This document shows positions 14,301 to 29,339 of a stretch of DNA of 64,000 bases, piece after piece (position 1 is the stretch's first letter; the number at the start of each line of letters is the position of its first letter). The notes under the pieces are model-generated. The model had not been told where the DNA came from. It worked only from the letters and a program-made list of their open reading frames with translations, and searched no databases. A program made the translations under genes and the position numbers. The stretch spans positions 3,969,492-4,033,491 of the forward strand of contig NC_060964.1 of assembly GCF_910589235.1 (NCBI RefSeq), given 5' to 3'. Source of the DNA: Vespa crabro. Lineage: Eukaryota > Arthropoda > Insecta > Hymenoptera > Vespidae.

Positions 14301-17061
14301 TCCGTACCTTTATGAATCATAACGAATGATTATTTTTATCGATTTACACAAAATTGATTCAATAGACAACAATGTCGGGAACAGAGATAAAAAAAAAAAA
14401 AAAAGAAAAATATAAGATATAAAAATATTATATGAGAGGTGTACTACTCAAAAGTATCATATGTCACTCTATTGATCGATGGTTGGTTTCTTGGGGGTCA
14501 AACGACGCTGTTCTACGTTACTTCTACGTTCTTCTTCTTGTAATGAAAAAAATCGGAATATTATGTAAAACGCCAAAGATAAATATCAAGAACATGTTCA
14601 TATATGTATATATATATATAAATATGTGTATATTATATAGTCGTTGCCCCTTTTTCTCTCTACCTTACTTCTCCCATAATATATCTTATGTAATGGCAGT
14701 AATATAACCAAATGTATGTAACGCTTGCATAAGACGAGTCCCCTTACCCCTACCTTGCGCTTCTCCGACCGGCCGCGTAAAGCCGCGTCGTAATCTATTG
14801 CTCGGAAATAGTTATAGTTCGTTGTGTAACGGTCTAGTTAATGGAAAAGATCGATAAGCAGCTTCGTGCCACGCCATTCTCTAAAGAATTCGTCGCCTTT
14901 CATATCGTGAGAATTCACCTTTATTCGATAAAAATATAATAGAAGGGTCGCGGCCGATCGACTAAAACCAGGTCCGATCTTGATTCTCACCCTTTCACGT
15001 TTCAACGTGAAACCGAACTAGAAAGAAAAGCTTACTTTGGAATATAAAGACTGATAAGAACATTTTTCTAACATTGACGCACTTCCACGAACTATAAAAT
15101 ATAATATTTACTTTTAAAAACACTTTACAAGATCGATATCGCTAAGACTTCGTCTTTAAAAGAATTATAAAAAAACAATGTTCGGACTTCGTCGGTTTTA
15201 TGAACATGTAAACTCGACTTATATTCGATTGATATAATACGAATGATTTGTGATGATTGATAATAAAAAAATCACATTAAAAATATATCAAATGATATTA
15301 ACAAAAATCATAGATTATGCTGGTAATAATCAACTTTTTTTCCTAGCTCATTTCTTACTAATGATTATTACAATCAGCCATCATCACACGCTCATTGTAT
15401 TCTATCGTGTGAATATATTCATCCGTTAAAATTTCGCATTAATTAAATGCAATTTAAATAAAAAACGATTAATTTTTATATAATACTACGAAGTATAAAA
15501 TGTTACGCTTTGCTAGCGATAAAGTAAGTACATATATTGAACGCTTGACTTATAATAAATTAAACGATCGTTCCTCCCTAAAGTGTCCGCTCGCGTTCTA
15601 TCTATCCATATATCAAAAGCGAAAAAGGATATTAATTAATTATACAATTTGACGACTATTGAATACGTTTTTATAAAAACACATGTAATAATTTAATACA
15701 ATTGACGATTTTTGTCCCGTTTTTTTTTTTCTTTCATTTACTTCATATTAATAGATAAATTAGAATAAATTGATTTATTTTAAATATACAGTAAAAAACT
15801 TCAAACGATTATAATAATATTATACGTATTTCCCTTATATATTTATATATTTTTTATGCAATCTATAAATTTAACACCGCACGATAATTCCGTTCATTGC
15901 GCTTTTGATCTTATAATCTCTAGTATCTTGCTTAATTAATCCTTACAGCTCTCCGGCTCGTGGTCGAGTGATGATAATAATGCTGTCAATCCAGCACAGG
16001 TTTGTGTCTTGATCTAAAAACAGAATTATGTAATAATGAACAAGGTGTCGTATTACCAACCACGATTTTAGTTAATGAAGATTTTTCAACTGAGTAAATC
16101 CACGTAAAATTCTTCTTTAATATATTTAATATCGATTGAGATGCTTAAAGATCATTTTTTTTTTTTTTATAAGTTATGGATCAGTTTTCAATGATCTATA
16201 TAATCCAACGAAAAATCAATCGTTCCTACCCAAATTGAAAGATCGATAAAATAATGTGTCCGTCATTTGCCGATCATGTTCTTATCACTGTTATCTTTTA
16301 TATTGCATATGTTACGACCTTCAAGGTGATCGATGATAGTCGTATCGAAGTGAATAATATTAACGTAGGTCAAATCTCGTTTGACATTGATGTACGTTTA
16401 TTTACGAAACTTGTTTGTATTGTACTTGTAAACTAAAATGAAAGTAAAGAGATGATATGGACTTTTTACAAACGAATGTGTCATTGACTTTCAATTATCG
16501 AACAGATAAAAACATATGTATAAATAAATAAATAAATAAATAAATATATATATATATGTATAAATCTTTTTTTTGCAAAAAATGCATATATTATTTGCGA
16601 GATTGTCGATAAATTTTTATTGACGTAGCTTTTGGTGCTGCTCCGAAGAACACACGAGGGTTAAGAGTTTTCTAATCGGATTACGCAAGAAGCGCGCTTG
16701 TGCGATCACCTTAATCTGCATTGTGGCGCAGTTAAACTGATTACTCGTACATAGTGACGATCCGTTCAATGGTATATTTCTGCAATCGGCAATTATATTC
16801 AATTACTTGCGTACGAAGATTCGTAGTAGAATCTTGATACTGTTATTGCGTATGCGTACGCTAAGCTCAGAAAAAAAAAAATCTTTATTTTATCTCGTCG
16901 ATTAACAACTCTATATCATTTCCAAACAAAAAAAAACGAAAAAGAAAAAGAAAAGATTTGGAAATTTAATAACAAAATTAAAAAATTCAGTTAACGAAGC
17001 CTATTTTTTCTTTTTTTGGATTATGTATTTTTTTTATATATAATATTTAATATACTAATTT

Positions 17062-17118
<57 letters not shown>

Positions 17119-19341
17119 TATACAATCTTTGCTTTTTCTTATCACCTTTTGATAAGTACACAGATGAAAAAATTTTCATTTCAATATTGAAGTGGACAAA
17201 AGAGATTCCTGAAATGTGTATCAGTCATCAAAATCTTGTTTTATCAATTTTTTTTTTCTTATTCTCTAATGTAATCATATTTTTTATATTATTTCTATTC
17301 ACAAGTTTATCACTTTTTAAATGAAATACGAATTAAAAGACAAATTAGAAATGTTATGCTATGTTATAAAAACACTTAATATATTAAACTTTACCTAACT
17401 AACCTAATCGGTATTGAAACATCAAGCGTTCACGATTGCCAATATTAAAAATATAATTCTCTCAAGTGAAACAATCGTGACAATTTACCGTACACATTCG
17501 TATGAAATTTATGCGAAGAAAATCATGCAAAGCATTACATTTCGTGCAAGTAATCATTAAAAGTTAACTTTTTTAACTCACAAATTTAAAACATTGAACG
17601 AAGATAACAAATGCAGAGATCTTTTTCCAAGTAAAAATCTAGTAAAAACCATTTCTTAACTTTTTAGAGATCTGCGATATGTGGGAGTATAGTATGCATT
17701 ATGTTTCTAGAATACGTGTTAGTAATCGCTATCATAAAAAAATAGTATCCGTATCGATTACTAAAGCTTGCACGAACGACGGCACGCGACGTTGAAATAA
17801 GTAAGAAAATTTCTTTCATTTGCGTTATCCGTTCTCCAATGGAGCGCCCACGACGAGACAAGCGCACATGATCGCGCTACCTACTCACTATGGTTGTACG
17901 CTTCAAAAGCATTTTACTCCCACTTGTGTTACATAATCATCCAGTCAAATCCGAGATACTTTCACGTCGGGATTCTTACGGGCATCGTAATAAACTATAA
18001 CCATATTACAGCATTTAGTCTTGGCCAATTGGCAGTGTGCACGCCAATGTGAATAGGCATATATATTGACCGTACGAATCGAGAAATCGAGAACATAGCC
18101 ATAGGATTTATTTCAACGCGATTCGAGGATGTTTCTTTATAATCAAATTCCTTTTGGCTCGAATGCCTCGAATTAAATGAAAGAAATCAACAAGAGATAT
18201 ATAGAACGGTATAAAAGGAATAGGCGATATAATAAATTCAAACGATGAGTCTTTGCAGGCTTTGCTTTCAAAGAACGTTCTTAAACTTAATTGCACGAAG
18301 CACAGAGATAAAAGAGTCAAAGAGAATGGCTTTTAATATGAAGCTTATATAAACGTAGAGCTGTCTCTGTCTCTCAATCAACGATCATCGGCAATGCTAT
18401 TCTTCATGAATAAAAGACATCATCTTTAACTGTATAACTTGTTTTAGATATTTGATGGATTGAATTTTATTTCAATTCTCCGACATAGATCAATTTAAAA
18501 AAAAAAAAAAAAGTAAAAGGAATAAAAAGAATTGGTATTTTTAAATAATTATAACCAGTTAAAGATATTTGAAAGAAACAATTTTAACGTAGATATAATT
18601 ACAATAACGTAATCGCTTGTAATATCATAAAGTATTTTACAACTTTAGTCTTTTATATAACTTTGAAATTTATTTACGTCTTCTTCAAATCGATTCGAAA
18701 ACAACTCTATTGACAAACCGCCGATCGTTTCAACAGAAAACTGCATATATTTTTTTAATTAATTAAACAACGTTATATAAGTTATAAAAATATATAAACA
18801 AGTCATTTATCACTTTGTTTTGATAACTATATAATTAATAAGAAATAGTAAGCTATAATTACATCCACATAAATTTAATTGCTAGTTTATTTACGAAGTC
18901 CAATTATTAGTTACAGAACCTAATGGTAACAGTTTTGTTTATAATAAGCATGTGAAACGGAGCATAAAGCTTAATCGATAATGTTATTGAAATACTTTCA
19001 ATTTTTGATAAAATATCTAAAGTATATTTAAAAACATAAAAAAAATTATAAAATTAAATACACACATATATCATGCTGCATCATACATGTCATATCAACT
19101 CTATTACACACATACATATCTTATAATCGAGAAAATATTTATCTCGAGATTAATTAATAGGTATATAATAAAAAATCATTTCTTATTATACAATAGTTTT
19201 TACGATTGCAATTTACTTTAATCTAAAAAAAAAAAAACCATACCTAAGTTCATTAATTATTTTTAATCTATCGTCGAACGATCGATTAAGTGAAAAATCG
19301 AAAGGCTTTAATTAGTTACGAAAACAGCAATAAAATGAACG
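11331..19341. other. Non-coding region, AT-rich with scattered CpG patches
   Basis: No gene was recognised. CpG-richer patches lie at about 13620-13990, 14730-15010, 16620-16870 and 17760-18060. Other content is a GATAA cluster (12797-12832), (TA)n at 17070-17112 and a short (AAAT)n at about 16521-16545. ORFs up to 91 codons look random. Confidence 0.6.
17070..17112. repeat. (TA)n microsatellite
   Basis: Uninterrupted TA dinucleotides. Confidence 0.95.
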
Positions 19342-19468
19342 ATAATATTAAGTATAATTAAACATATTTATTTTTTATTAAATTTGTTCAATGATCTGTC
19401 AAATAATATTAAGTATAATTAAACATATTTATTTTTTATTAAATTTGTTCAATGATCTGTCAAATAAT
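19342..19468. repeat. Perfect tandem duplication, period 61 bp, 2.1 copies
   Basis: The unit starting ATAATATTAAGTATAATTAA at 19342 recurs base for base at 19403, and the match continues to 19468. Zero mismatches imply a recent slippage or unequal-crossover event, or an assembly artefact. Confidence 0.95.
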
Positions 19469-20619
19469 TTTACCGTTCATAATCAGCAATCATTATTTTT
19501 ATAAATCTTCTTACTAATTTTCCTAATTTCTTTGTGTTGATCTTTCAATAATATATACGATTAATAATTAATTATAATATGAGCAATGATAAATCTAGTT
19601 ACTTTGATACTGGCGATCACATATCTGACTATTTCGACTTTTTCAAAAAAAAAAGCAAGCATCGTTGTTAACAAACAAAATCTTTTATCTCTGTACTTAA
19701 GAAACTTTTGTATCCGTCGAACAGTCACATGTCTTCTACATGTTTACAATAATATATATCGCTAGGCATAAGATTTGCATATTTCACATATAATTTTAAT
19801 AGTAATCATTTTTGCATACATACATACATATATACAGACCAGTCTTAAAGTTCCATAACTTGTTCGGGCACACGATCATATCGCACGCGTCTCGGCTCGC
19901 GATTGACCAATAGCGTTGAATTTCACCATCTCCTATCGGTTCTATCGCCACTTCTATCGTAATACCGACGTTTTGCGTTTACACAAAACACCATTGGTTG
20001 CACGCGATTTCGATCGTTGCAAATGATGCCAAGCAATATATTCAGCTTTGATGATCTCACGATTCGTCGTATATTTCGTTTTCAAATCTAATTCTTTAAA
20101 TAATGATTACTGCAATTTCTACAAAATCCTAGTATCTAATATATAATAATATAAACTAAATAATTATACTATACTATAAATAATAATATAAATTGCCTAT
20201 AGAGATTTGTAAGATAAAACACAATATATATATATATTTCTATTCTCTTAAAGGAACTATAACCGAAGATGTAACCATGATTTTTATAATATATCATTCA
20301 AAAAATATATAACATTTCTAAAAATTATAGAAACTCTAAGTCTCGAATAGAAAAATTATGAATAACAGAGAGTCAAATAGAAACGCAATATGCTTCAAGT
20401 ATCATTTGTATTTAAATAATCAACATTATTATAATTTATTCTTTTTAAACAATAATTATTAATAAGTGGGTTTGTATGATCATTGCTTTTAATGTTAACT
20501 CAGTATCTAATGTAAAAAGAAAAAGATTGTCAATGATATTAAAAATTACTTGCGAAACTAAGATGACATAAATATTTTTTTCTTTTCACATAGATCGATC
20601 GTCGTGAAAACATTACACG

Positions 20620-20832
20620 TATGCATCCATTATTGTTCGTTGTATCGATCGTCATCGACAGGAAGTGCCGATTGACAAATCGTTGGTGTAACAGCACATC
20701 AGAACGGCCCACGGCACGCTATCGCGCGCAATTAGTAAAAACACGAGACATTGTGAGTTCGCACTCGTACGTGCGCGACACAATGGCGGAATTCTCATTA
20801 GTAAAGAGACTCTTTAATGAAGATAACTAACG
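20620..20832 (+). other. Possible non-coding first exon with 15-codon upstream ORF
   Basis: A CpG-rich patch ends at a strong donor, CTAACG|GTGAGT, at 20832/20833. Just before it a well-placed ATG (CACAATGGCG, insect-like start context) opens the short frame MAEFSLVKRLFNEDN, 20783-20827, and stops at 20828-20830, two bases before the donor. This arrangement would suit a 5' UTR exon with an upstream ORF. A second GTGAGT donor is near 20753. No matching acceptor was assigned; LONRF, on the same strand 21.5 kb downstream, is one candidate. Chance is a real alternative. Confidence 0.25.
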
Positions 20833-22189
20833 GTGAGTCGCTCGCTTTCGACACCGAGACCGGGTTCTTGTTTTCCCTCTCTTTTTTACCCATTTTTTCT
20901 CTTGCCTTTTTTATTTATTAATTTTTTTTTTTCTTTTTATTTGATTTTTTCGTTTACCACCATTCGATTTTTACAATCCCGTTACCTTTTCGTCGCCTAT
21001 ACTGAATCGCTCATTATCATACATGACGATGACGTCAAAAACATAGTACACGACTAGGTCGTTAAATACATTAATGACCGTTACGTAAAATTATACAACG
21101 ATGTAATATTACGTACACATATAGTTCTTATCGACCTTAAACATAGATAATAAATTCGTTACCGTGTCGTTGCAAAGACGAATGACTTCAAAATAAATTG
21201 ACACGTAAATCTTTCGATTCTACAATTTTCCCTTACGATGGTACAACCCCTTTAATAATGTCAACTTGGTGCTAAAGTCATTAGATATATGTTTGCATAA
21301 TACATTTACTATCATAAAATTTATCTAATATTAATGATTTTTCTAATGTTCTAATGTAATGTATACTATAAAAATCGTAATTATATATCAGCGAATATAT
21401 AAGACGTAACAATAAATTCTTCTTTATTTTCAATTAAAGTAAAAGTTCATCAAATTAACATAAAAAATTATGCAAAATATATAATAGAATCAAATAAACA
21501 TATACGCGAGCGATGGTTGTCTAAAAGCGAGAACCGTAACACCGAAAATCATCAACTGTAACCAAATATTATCGGTGTTTCCGTTTTAAGATCGCCAAAG
21601 ACTTTCGTTTCAGCTCAAAGTACCAAAGGTTGGCTACTATTGCTGCCATACGCCATGTTGCGTTACGTGTCGTTCTTTTACGCCCGTAGGCATGAACATA
21701 AAGCTCGCCTCGTAATATCTAATTCTAAGGAAGGCGTTACTCAACGAAGTTACAAAAAGTTACGCGACTACTGGTTGTTCTATAACAATATTATAATCAT
21801 TCTTATATTTATGAATTTGTTCGAATAGGACGTAAAATGGAATTATGTGACATAAATGTCTATCTTATGACAAATAGATCGTCTTGGCAATGTAGATGCT
21901 ACAAACTATATTGTATTTATTACAAATCTCATTATAGAAAAACTTATAAAGTTCTTTATATTCACTTTATTTTTCAGATCATTCATTTTAATATATATAT
22001 ATATGCATATTTTTTAACGTAAGTCAATTGGAATAATTCATTGTTTAGCTTGATTTCAAGATGACCTTGACGATAGAGAAATCAAATCTTTGACTAAGCA
22101 ATTACGCTTTAATTTAAAATGAGAGTTATTACTTGATTATTCGTCATAGAGCTTATATTAAAATTATCATTTGTTTATGAAACATATGA

Positions 22190-22200
22190 AAGAGAGAGAA

Positions 22201-22233
<33 letters not shown>

Positions 22234-22238
22234 GAGGA
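22190..22238. repeat. (GA)/(GAAA) microsatellite
   Basis: GAGA and GAAA units alternate. Confidence 0.9.
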
Positions 22239-22680
22239 TGGGAATAAAATCTAGACACAATGACCGTATTGTACTAAATAATTTTGAACCCGTTCCAGAT
22301 AAAACGTTCTCAAATTATATGCTACTAGTTTTCAAAGTTATATTACTAGTTGGCACTCTCCTAACGTGACTCATAGTTTCAGCTCGTATATCCCCCATTA
22401 ACTATTAAAACGTAATGACATATCCATCCCATTTCTTTAGCATTACACTTTCGATTTTAATATCCGTAACACGGTATAGTTTGAAAGGCGTACTTACCCA
22501 CTTCCAAGAAATATTTCTGAGATTTTGTGAATCATGCACGAATTAAAATTAATCGTATCGCGTTCCTGATATCTTTCAAAATTTTTCTTTTTCGAATTCG
22601 GAGCGAATGAAAAACGAAATGCATGAGAAGAAACTTTAAGACGTCCATAGAAATTGAATGAAAAGTTTCCTGTTTCGAAA

Positions 22681-22689
<9 letters not shown>

Positions 22690-22735
<46 letters not shown>
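22690..22735. repeat. (TA)n microsatellite
   Basis: Uninterrupted TA dinucleotides after an A run. Confidence 0.95.
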
Positions 22736-22739
<4 letters not shown>

Positions 22740-23639
22740 AATGTAAATCTCTTTTCGATTTCGCGATATGCGTCAATTCCAAACGGATGTAATATATTAT
22801 TTCTACGAATGCAAAACGACAACGAATTGCATCGGCATTATTTATCGATTAACGTTATTATAAATCTTCAATATAGATTTTACGTTTCGTTATATCTACA
22901 TACATATCAAAATTCTTCAAATCGATTGCTAATTATAAGAAAATATTTCTACAAACGATTAAATTCGAATTTGAATATATTTTCTTGTCTCTTTAAATGG
23001 TTTATTTGATAGAAATTCACAAGTCGTGTTGTTAACAAGCATATAAATTATGATTCTAACGATAAATCGGTAAGGGCTTTTCTCTTTCGAATCGGTATAG
23101 TCGCTGCGTGCCAAATACAGGCGACACAATCTATTATAGCTGTCAAATTCGAAACGACAATTTATTAATCATGAGATATCGTGTTAAGTAGAAACGCGAG
23201 AAAACTTTGCAATATGTCACCGGAGAATAGATAAAACGAGAAAATTTTAAATTACAATATATAATCATTAGATGGAATATTCATTATTTTGAAAAAAAGA
23301 AAAAAAAGAAAAAATATTCCCACGATATCGCAAGTTTCAAAGGTAGAATCGGGAAAAGAGAAAAGAGGAATCGTTTTAACGAAACGAAAACGCTAACGAT
23401 TAAATGACTTTCACGCGTAATCTCTTCGTCAAGGATGAACGATCGGGGCAATATCCTGTGAGAAGTGTTCACGTAACTTCTAAAGTTTTTCCTTTCTATT
23501 ATTTTAACGCGCCTAAAGAACTGAAAATAATAATGATCGTTTAATTCCAAGATATTTCATGCAAAGGCATATCATTATTTTCTTTCATATCTAAATTTTA
23601 TATCTAAAAATATTTCATATGTAAATATACAACATTAGA

Positions 23640-23960
23640 TTGAATTTATTGAAAATTTTTATTGAAAATTACTATTATCGATCAATCCAATTCAATATTA
23701 TACTAATAAATACGACCCAATACGATATTATTACAATTTTGTTTATTTACATATAAAATACGACATGACTTATTTACCGAATAAATAAAATATTAATAAA
23801 CCCAAGTCAATAAAATATTATTATGCAGTATACTATACTGCTGTTTATATATAAAATACTACTAAAACCAACATTACTTATTGGCCAATCCAACACTTTA
23901 CAATAGGATCGAATAAAAATTATTTCCTATCTAAATAATTATCTAAACAAAATAAAAGGA
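23640..23960. repeat. Dispersed AT-rich repeat, copy A
   Basis: It shares ordered blocks with 54940-55140: TGAAAATTA..., TATTATACT, CAATAC.ATATT, TATACTATACT, TTGTTTATTT, and near its end ACATTACTTATTG(G/A)CCAATCC (23871-23891 against 55071-55091). Conserved order with indels indicates an old interspersed element; no coding capacity or clear terminal repeats were seen. Confidence 0.6.
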
Positions 23961-25067
23961 CATTTATTTTTACTAGAGTTATATCAACGTTTCGTTATTG
24001 GGTCAATGAGCTTTTTCATTTGCTGATCTGTTATCCATTTCGAGCAAACGTCAAGGATAATACGAGGCAACGTCCTACGTGACTTATGTAACGTACGGCT
24101 CACCGCGACCGTGAATATATCGATCTCTCGCTTATCGTCACTCTCTCTTACGTCGCACCTTCCCCCCTCTCTCTCTCTCTCTTTTAAATGAAAGATCGAT
24201 GCTTGCTTCAATCGAAATTACTGAACGTTCTTACGTAACATCTGAAGTTAGAGTTGTTCATCGTCGAACGTTTCTGAACTCCATGGATCACCATTCTCCA
24301 TGGATCGAAAATTATCATTACGAAAGATCATATGACAAAAGTGAGCAAAATAAATTGCTTTCGCAAAGAGTATGGGAAATCAACTAAATGACTCGTATCT
24401 TCTGAAAGACTACGTAACATAATGACGAGTCAATACTTATTTTAAATATTGGATATGAATGAAAAATTGAAATATGATAAATTTCATAGGTACATATATT
24501 TTATCTTGCAATTTATTATATTTTCATTTATTTGAAATTCTTATTATATTCTTTAAAAATGTTGAAAATAAATTTACTCAATTTTCCCTTACGCATGTTT
24601 ATCAATTTCTTAATATCTGAATTTGTAATAATTTTGTCCAACATTTTTTAATGTACCTATTTTATTTTTCGTGAAATGAAATAATCATAAACAGTAAAGT
24701 TAAAAATATATTAACGTTCAATATGTGAATTATCAACATTTTTTCTCAATTATATGATCGTTTCAGATTATAGGATTTAATAAAAAATTATATGATACAA
24801 ATAATTACAATGTTCAATATTCACAAGATTGGCCGTCTTGTTGTAAGATGTGAAACGTAATAAGAGACGTGAAAGATTTGTACGAAAAATCACAAAAATG
24901 CATTTTCCTTTATCGAATTCTCTTGAATTCCTTGAGTTATGAAGAAAACATGATTATAATATGCAACGCTAAGAGAGCAGCGATTATTTTTGGTTAGGTA
25001 AAGGAGGTCTAAACTAAACAAGTCGAAGCTCTCCCGCATGAACACATGCGCGCAACAGAGAAAGATA

Positions 25068-25070
<3 letters not shown>

Positions 25071-25125
<55 letters not shown>

Positions 25126-25154
25126 GAAAGAGAGGGAGAGAAACAGAAAGAGAA
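25071..25154. repeat. (GA)n microsatellite
   Basis: Pure GA to about 25121, then degenerate GA/GGGA. Confidence 0.95.
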
Positions 25155-26659
25155 TGATAAAGAGAATAGCACGCACTTGGTTTCAGTTCTTCCGTCTCGA
25201 ATTTTATGTCGTCTAACTCTACAAGATCACGGCATGATTCATCAGACGATATAGGAATAGCGCGTTTGGTTTATAAAACTTATAGGAAAACTTTTCTTTC
25301 GTTCTCCATAAAAGTGACGTTCTATCGTTCCCGTAAAACAAAAATATTTCATACTTGGGCTATCGTTCGAAATATACAGGTATATATTTGAGAAAGTGAA
25401 ATGTCAAATCCTTGGATTAGGCTCGTGAAATTGTAAATTATCTACTCTAGAAGTGTACGCGTTACAATCAGAAAATACTTCCGTCAGTCTTATGCATAAT
25501 TGGTAAATGATCGCCGTTTTAAATGAGAAACTTTTAAGTATGCACACGTGTTGCCTCCAAATATGGATAAAGCAGACATATAAGAAAGATAACCATTAAA
25601 GAACGAAAGAATATTATATGTAACTATATTCGTAAGCTTGCGAGATACGATTAATATCTTTGTTCTGTCTTATACAATGATAAATATTCATGTACATAAG
25701 TTTCATCGTGTATTCATAAATCGAATAAGGATGTATTTTCGAAAGTTTTCTGTATATAGTCTCAAATATATAAATAATTAATGAATTTTAATTATTAAAT
25801 CTTATTTATAAAATAGAGAGAGAAAGAAAGAGATAGAGAGAGAGAGGGAGAGAAATGATTTGTAAACAAATAATACAAAACAACATGTAAGTTAAATGTA
25901 ATTATTTTAAGATTATATCTTTTTTTTTCATTTAAAATGATAAACGACAATTCCTTACGAAAATATGTCGAGACGTTACGATCTCGGCATCTGCAGTACT
26001 CGCGAGAGGGTGAACCATCGTCGACAACGAGCAGAAATAGAACGTATGTGTGTGAATTTCGCGAAATGTGAAATAAGTACGATATTGCGACCCAAGGACC
26101 GAGGAGTCCATTAAAAATTAGAGAAATTCTGAAAGCAAAATAAGATCAAACTTTCGAAATAAGAATCTAATAGGAAAGAATTGTTCACTCGAATGATCAC
26201 ATGTTTTATATTAATCCATGGTAAATTAGATATGCGTAGTTATGTAGTAGTTATTAAGTTGATTGGAAATAAAAAAAAAATTTATTCGACATAAATCGAA
26301 AAATTAATCATTACAAAATTGTAAACGAAGTCACTATCATTAATAAAATTGGAAATTATTTATAACTCCATCAAGATAAATTTCTCATATGTAGTAATCA
26401 TTTTTTATTTAGTTTGATGAGTACCATATGTATCCTTTAAATTCAAAATCCTTCATTTCGACACCTTTATCTCGAAACTCTATCATTTAACAAAAAGTCA
26501 ATTAAATGATTATCAAGAGAAATCTTGAAAAAAAACACATTATCATAGTCATATAAGTTAACAAACTTCATTATTTTTTCTTAATGTCTATTCTATCTTT
26601 CTATTCTTGAATATGGAATATTTTAGCTCAATATGAATTCCGTATAATCAACATTTCGT

Positions 26660-26693
<34 letters not shown>

Positions 26694-26796
26694 AATCGTG
26701 TCTTGTGATGAATCGATCCTTCCTAAAGTAGTTCAATCTTCATCGTATAAGAGATACTGCCAAGAAGGGAAAAATACATATAAAGAAGGATAACGT

Positions 26797-26799
<3 letters not shown>

Positions 26800-26860
<61 letters not shown>
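26800..26860. repeat. (TA)n microsatellite
   Basis: About 30 TA units, the longest such run in the window. A shorter (TA)n lies at 26668-26693. Tyr/Ile-repeat ORFs across it are artefacts. Confidence 0.95.
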
Positions 26861-26862
<2 letters not shown>

Positions 26863-27823
26863 AATATAAAATATGTAGAACGTTCGTAAACGTGAGGGTG
26901 CGCGATGTTGCGAGAAATTTCGTATCGCTTGAATAACTTTGGAATGGTCGAAGTAATGCATTGAAAGGAACGCGTTTGGATTGCATCGAATTGCGTCATA
27001 AATCGACGATATTCTACCAGACAATCATATTTCTACTTTACATAAAGAGACAGAATATCGTATCATTTATACTTGATTTCGTGTTGATTGTTAATGGGAC
27101 GATCGAGGAAGGGCAATGTTATACTTATGAGAGAGCTTCGTTGAAAACGGATACACCCAACGGCTGATTAATTGATACTATATATAAACTGTGCGTAATA
27201 ATACGCGGGCGACCGTAGTTCATCGGCACGCAGAGTATACATGTGATTTTCCTCAAAGGCATAGAATACTCGTCTAACGCATGCTTTGCAATTTGTTAGA
27301 TACGCTAAGAGAAAATAAAAATAAGAAAAAGGAAAGAAATTAATCGTTTCTTTTTTTTTCAATCTATATCTTCTAATTGTCTTAACCAATCTTTTTCTTC
27401 TTTCTTTTTTATCTATATTTGTAATCATACGATTGTAATTCGATCAGTTTAATTGCCAACCATGTTATCATGATTTTTCATCTTTTCATCGTAACTTTGT
27501 AACGTGATTAAGCAATCATTACATACATATTAACATCGATTAATGGCATATGTTAAATAGATATTTTTTTTATATCTACAAAATATGAAAATTGTTCGCT
27601 TATACGCTTATCGTCTACATTGAAATAACGCACCTTGTCTTTTTTTTTCTCTTTACGCTAACGTCATAATTAATATCACGATAAAAAATCATAAAAACAA
27701 GAAATTGTTCAGAGTATTTATTGATTTATTCACAACTTGTCTTCCATTATTTCGTTAAATACTTTTCAAATTTGTTAAATTTTTATTTACCATTTATATG
27801 ATATATCATTCGAAATTTTTTTT

Positions 27824-27831
27824 CTCTCTTC

Positions 27832-27865
<34 letters not shown>

Positions 27866-27868
27866 TTC
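27824..27868. repeat. (CT)n microsatellite
   Basis: CT dinucleotides with a few TT interruptions. Confidence 0.9.
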
Positions 27869-28692
27869 CTATTATTATTATATATATGTATAATATTCAT
27901 CTATCAACTTAAGATTATACCCTCTAACTTTGTATTATTAAAATTCATATAGAACTTCGTATAGATTTACTTTCTTCCCATCACTAATGCATCTCTACTT
28001 TTATGTCTATGTCCTCTGAAAGATTTATAGGTACTTATAAAAATGCTGTCTGTTCTAATAAAAAATAATATCTACTCTCATATCATATTCGGTTACAAGA
28101 TTTATTTTCTCCGTTACAGTGTATCATGAGTTTTATAAAAATAGATATCGTCAATATCGAAAAGAATCCGAAGGTGAAAAGATGAAAGGACAGTAAAAGA
28201 GAAAAAGTAAAAAAAGAAACGATCCCGTATTGGTATTGCATAACAGTATGTATACGGGAGCGTACGAGAGTTATCAGAAACCTCCGGTCCATTATGCAAT
28301 GAAGGAGACGCAGCTAACAAAGAATCGAGGGCGTTATTACGACAATGTAGAAGTACATCGCGGAATTTGATCTTTGCTTGCGACAGCCTGCAAACGACGT
28401 CGATTATCTTCGCTTTCGATCTATTGTATCGAATCGGTGACGAAGAAAAGATAGACTTTTTTTCTCTATGAGATCATCAAAGAAAGCGTATAAAGAAACG
28501 AGTTTTTTTTTATAATTCTAATACAATGTTAACTCAATAAACAAGAGCTTTAGTTGATCGATAAATAAATAGAATAATCAAATAGAAAGTATAATACAAA
28601 GTATATATACTAACGATTTGTATACTTGTATAAAGAATAATAAAAACTTTTATTGTTCATTCAGTATCTTCTTGTTGAAAAGTAGCCTCGTC

Positions 28693-28693
<1 letters not shown>

Positions 28694-28728
<35 letters not shown>

Positions 28729-28730
28729 GA
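28694..28730. repeat. (GA)n microsatellite
   Basis: GA dinucleotides with AA interruptions. Confidence 0.9.
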
Positions 28731-29339
28731 GTTCATTGCCATAAAGGAAAATCTCTGTGTACATGAAATATAATCATAATATAGAAGATAAAATTGATAC
28801 ATGATAAACAAATTTTTTTTTTCATGACAAATTTACTACCATTATTATATAACAATTAAAAAGATAATTCCATTAAAGTAATTATTATTTCCCATAGTTT
28901 TACGCAAAATATTGAACCGTTTTACTTCGATATTGAATATCAATGGATTAAAATTTATATGATGATTGATCTATTAAAGATTACAATTAATAAAAAATCG
29001 CTTATAATAACATGAGAATTACCTTAATCGAGAATTTAATTATTAATCAGAATTGACAATGAAATATTTAACTCTCGATCAATAATCCAATCGATCATAA
29101 AATGAATTGAATATTGTCTAGCATATAGAAACCTTTTCGTTCCTTATCCTTTCTATTTCTTTGAACGCCGAAGAAAAGAGCATTGAGTTCTCATTGTGCG
29201 TTGTAGGTTACCTTGAAATAATAATAACATAATTGTTTTTTATCGTTGTATTAACAACAATTGTGTTTTTAGCACATATCGTCATTATTAATTACCGTCG
29301 ATATTAACGAGCCTTAACGTAAAGGAAGAAATTAAAAAT

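Noticed and set aside
25206..25391. 61-codon ORF starting MSSNSTRSRHDSSDD after a GA repeat
   Set aside because: Only the first part looks protein-like and there is no family or splice support.
26723..27024. Overlapping minus-strand ORFs of 67-94 codons with (IY)n
   Set aside because: They are translations of a (TA)n microsatellite in three frames.
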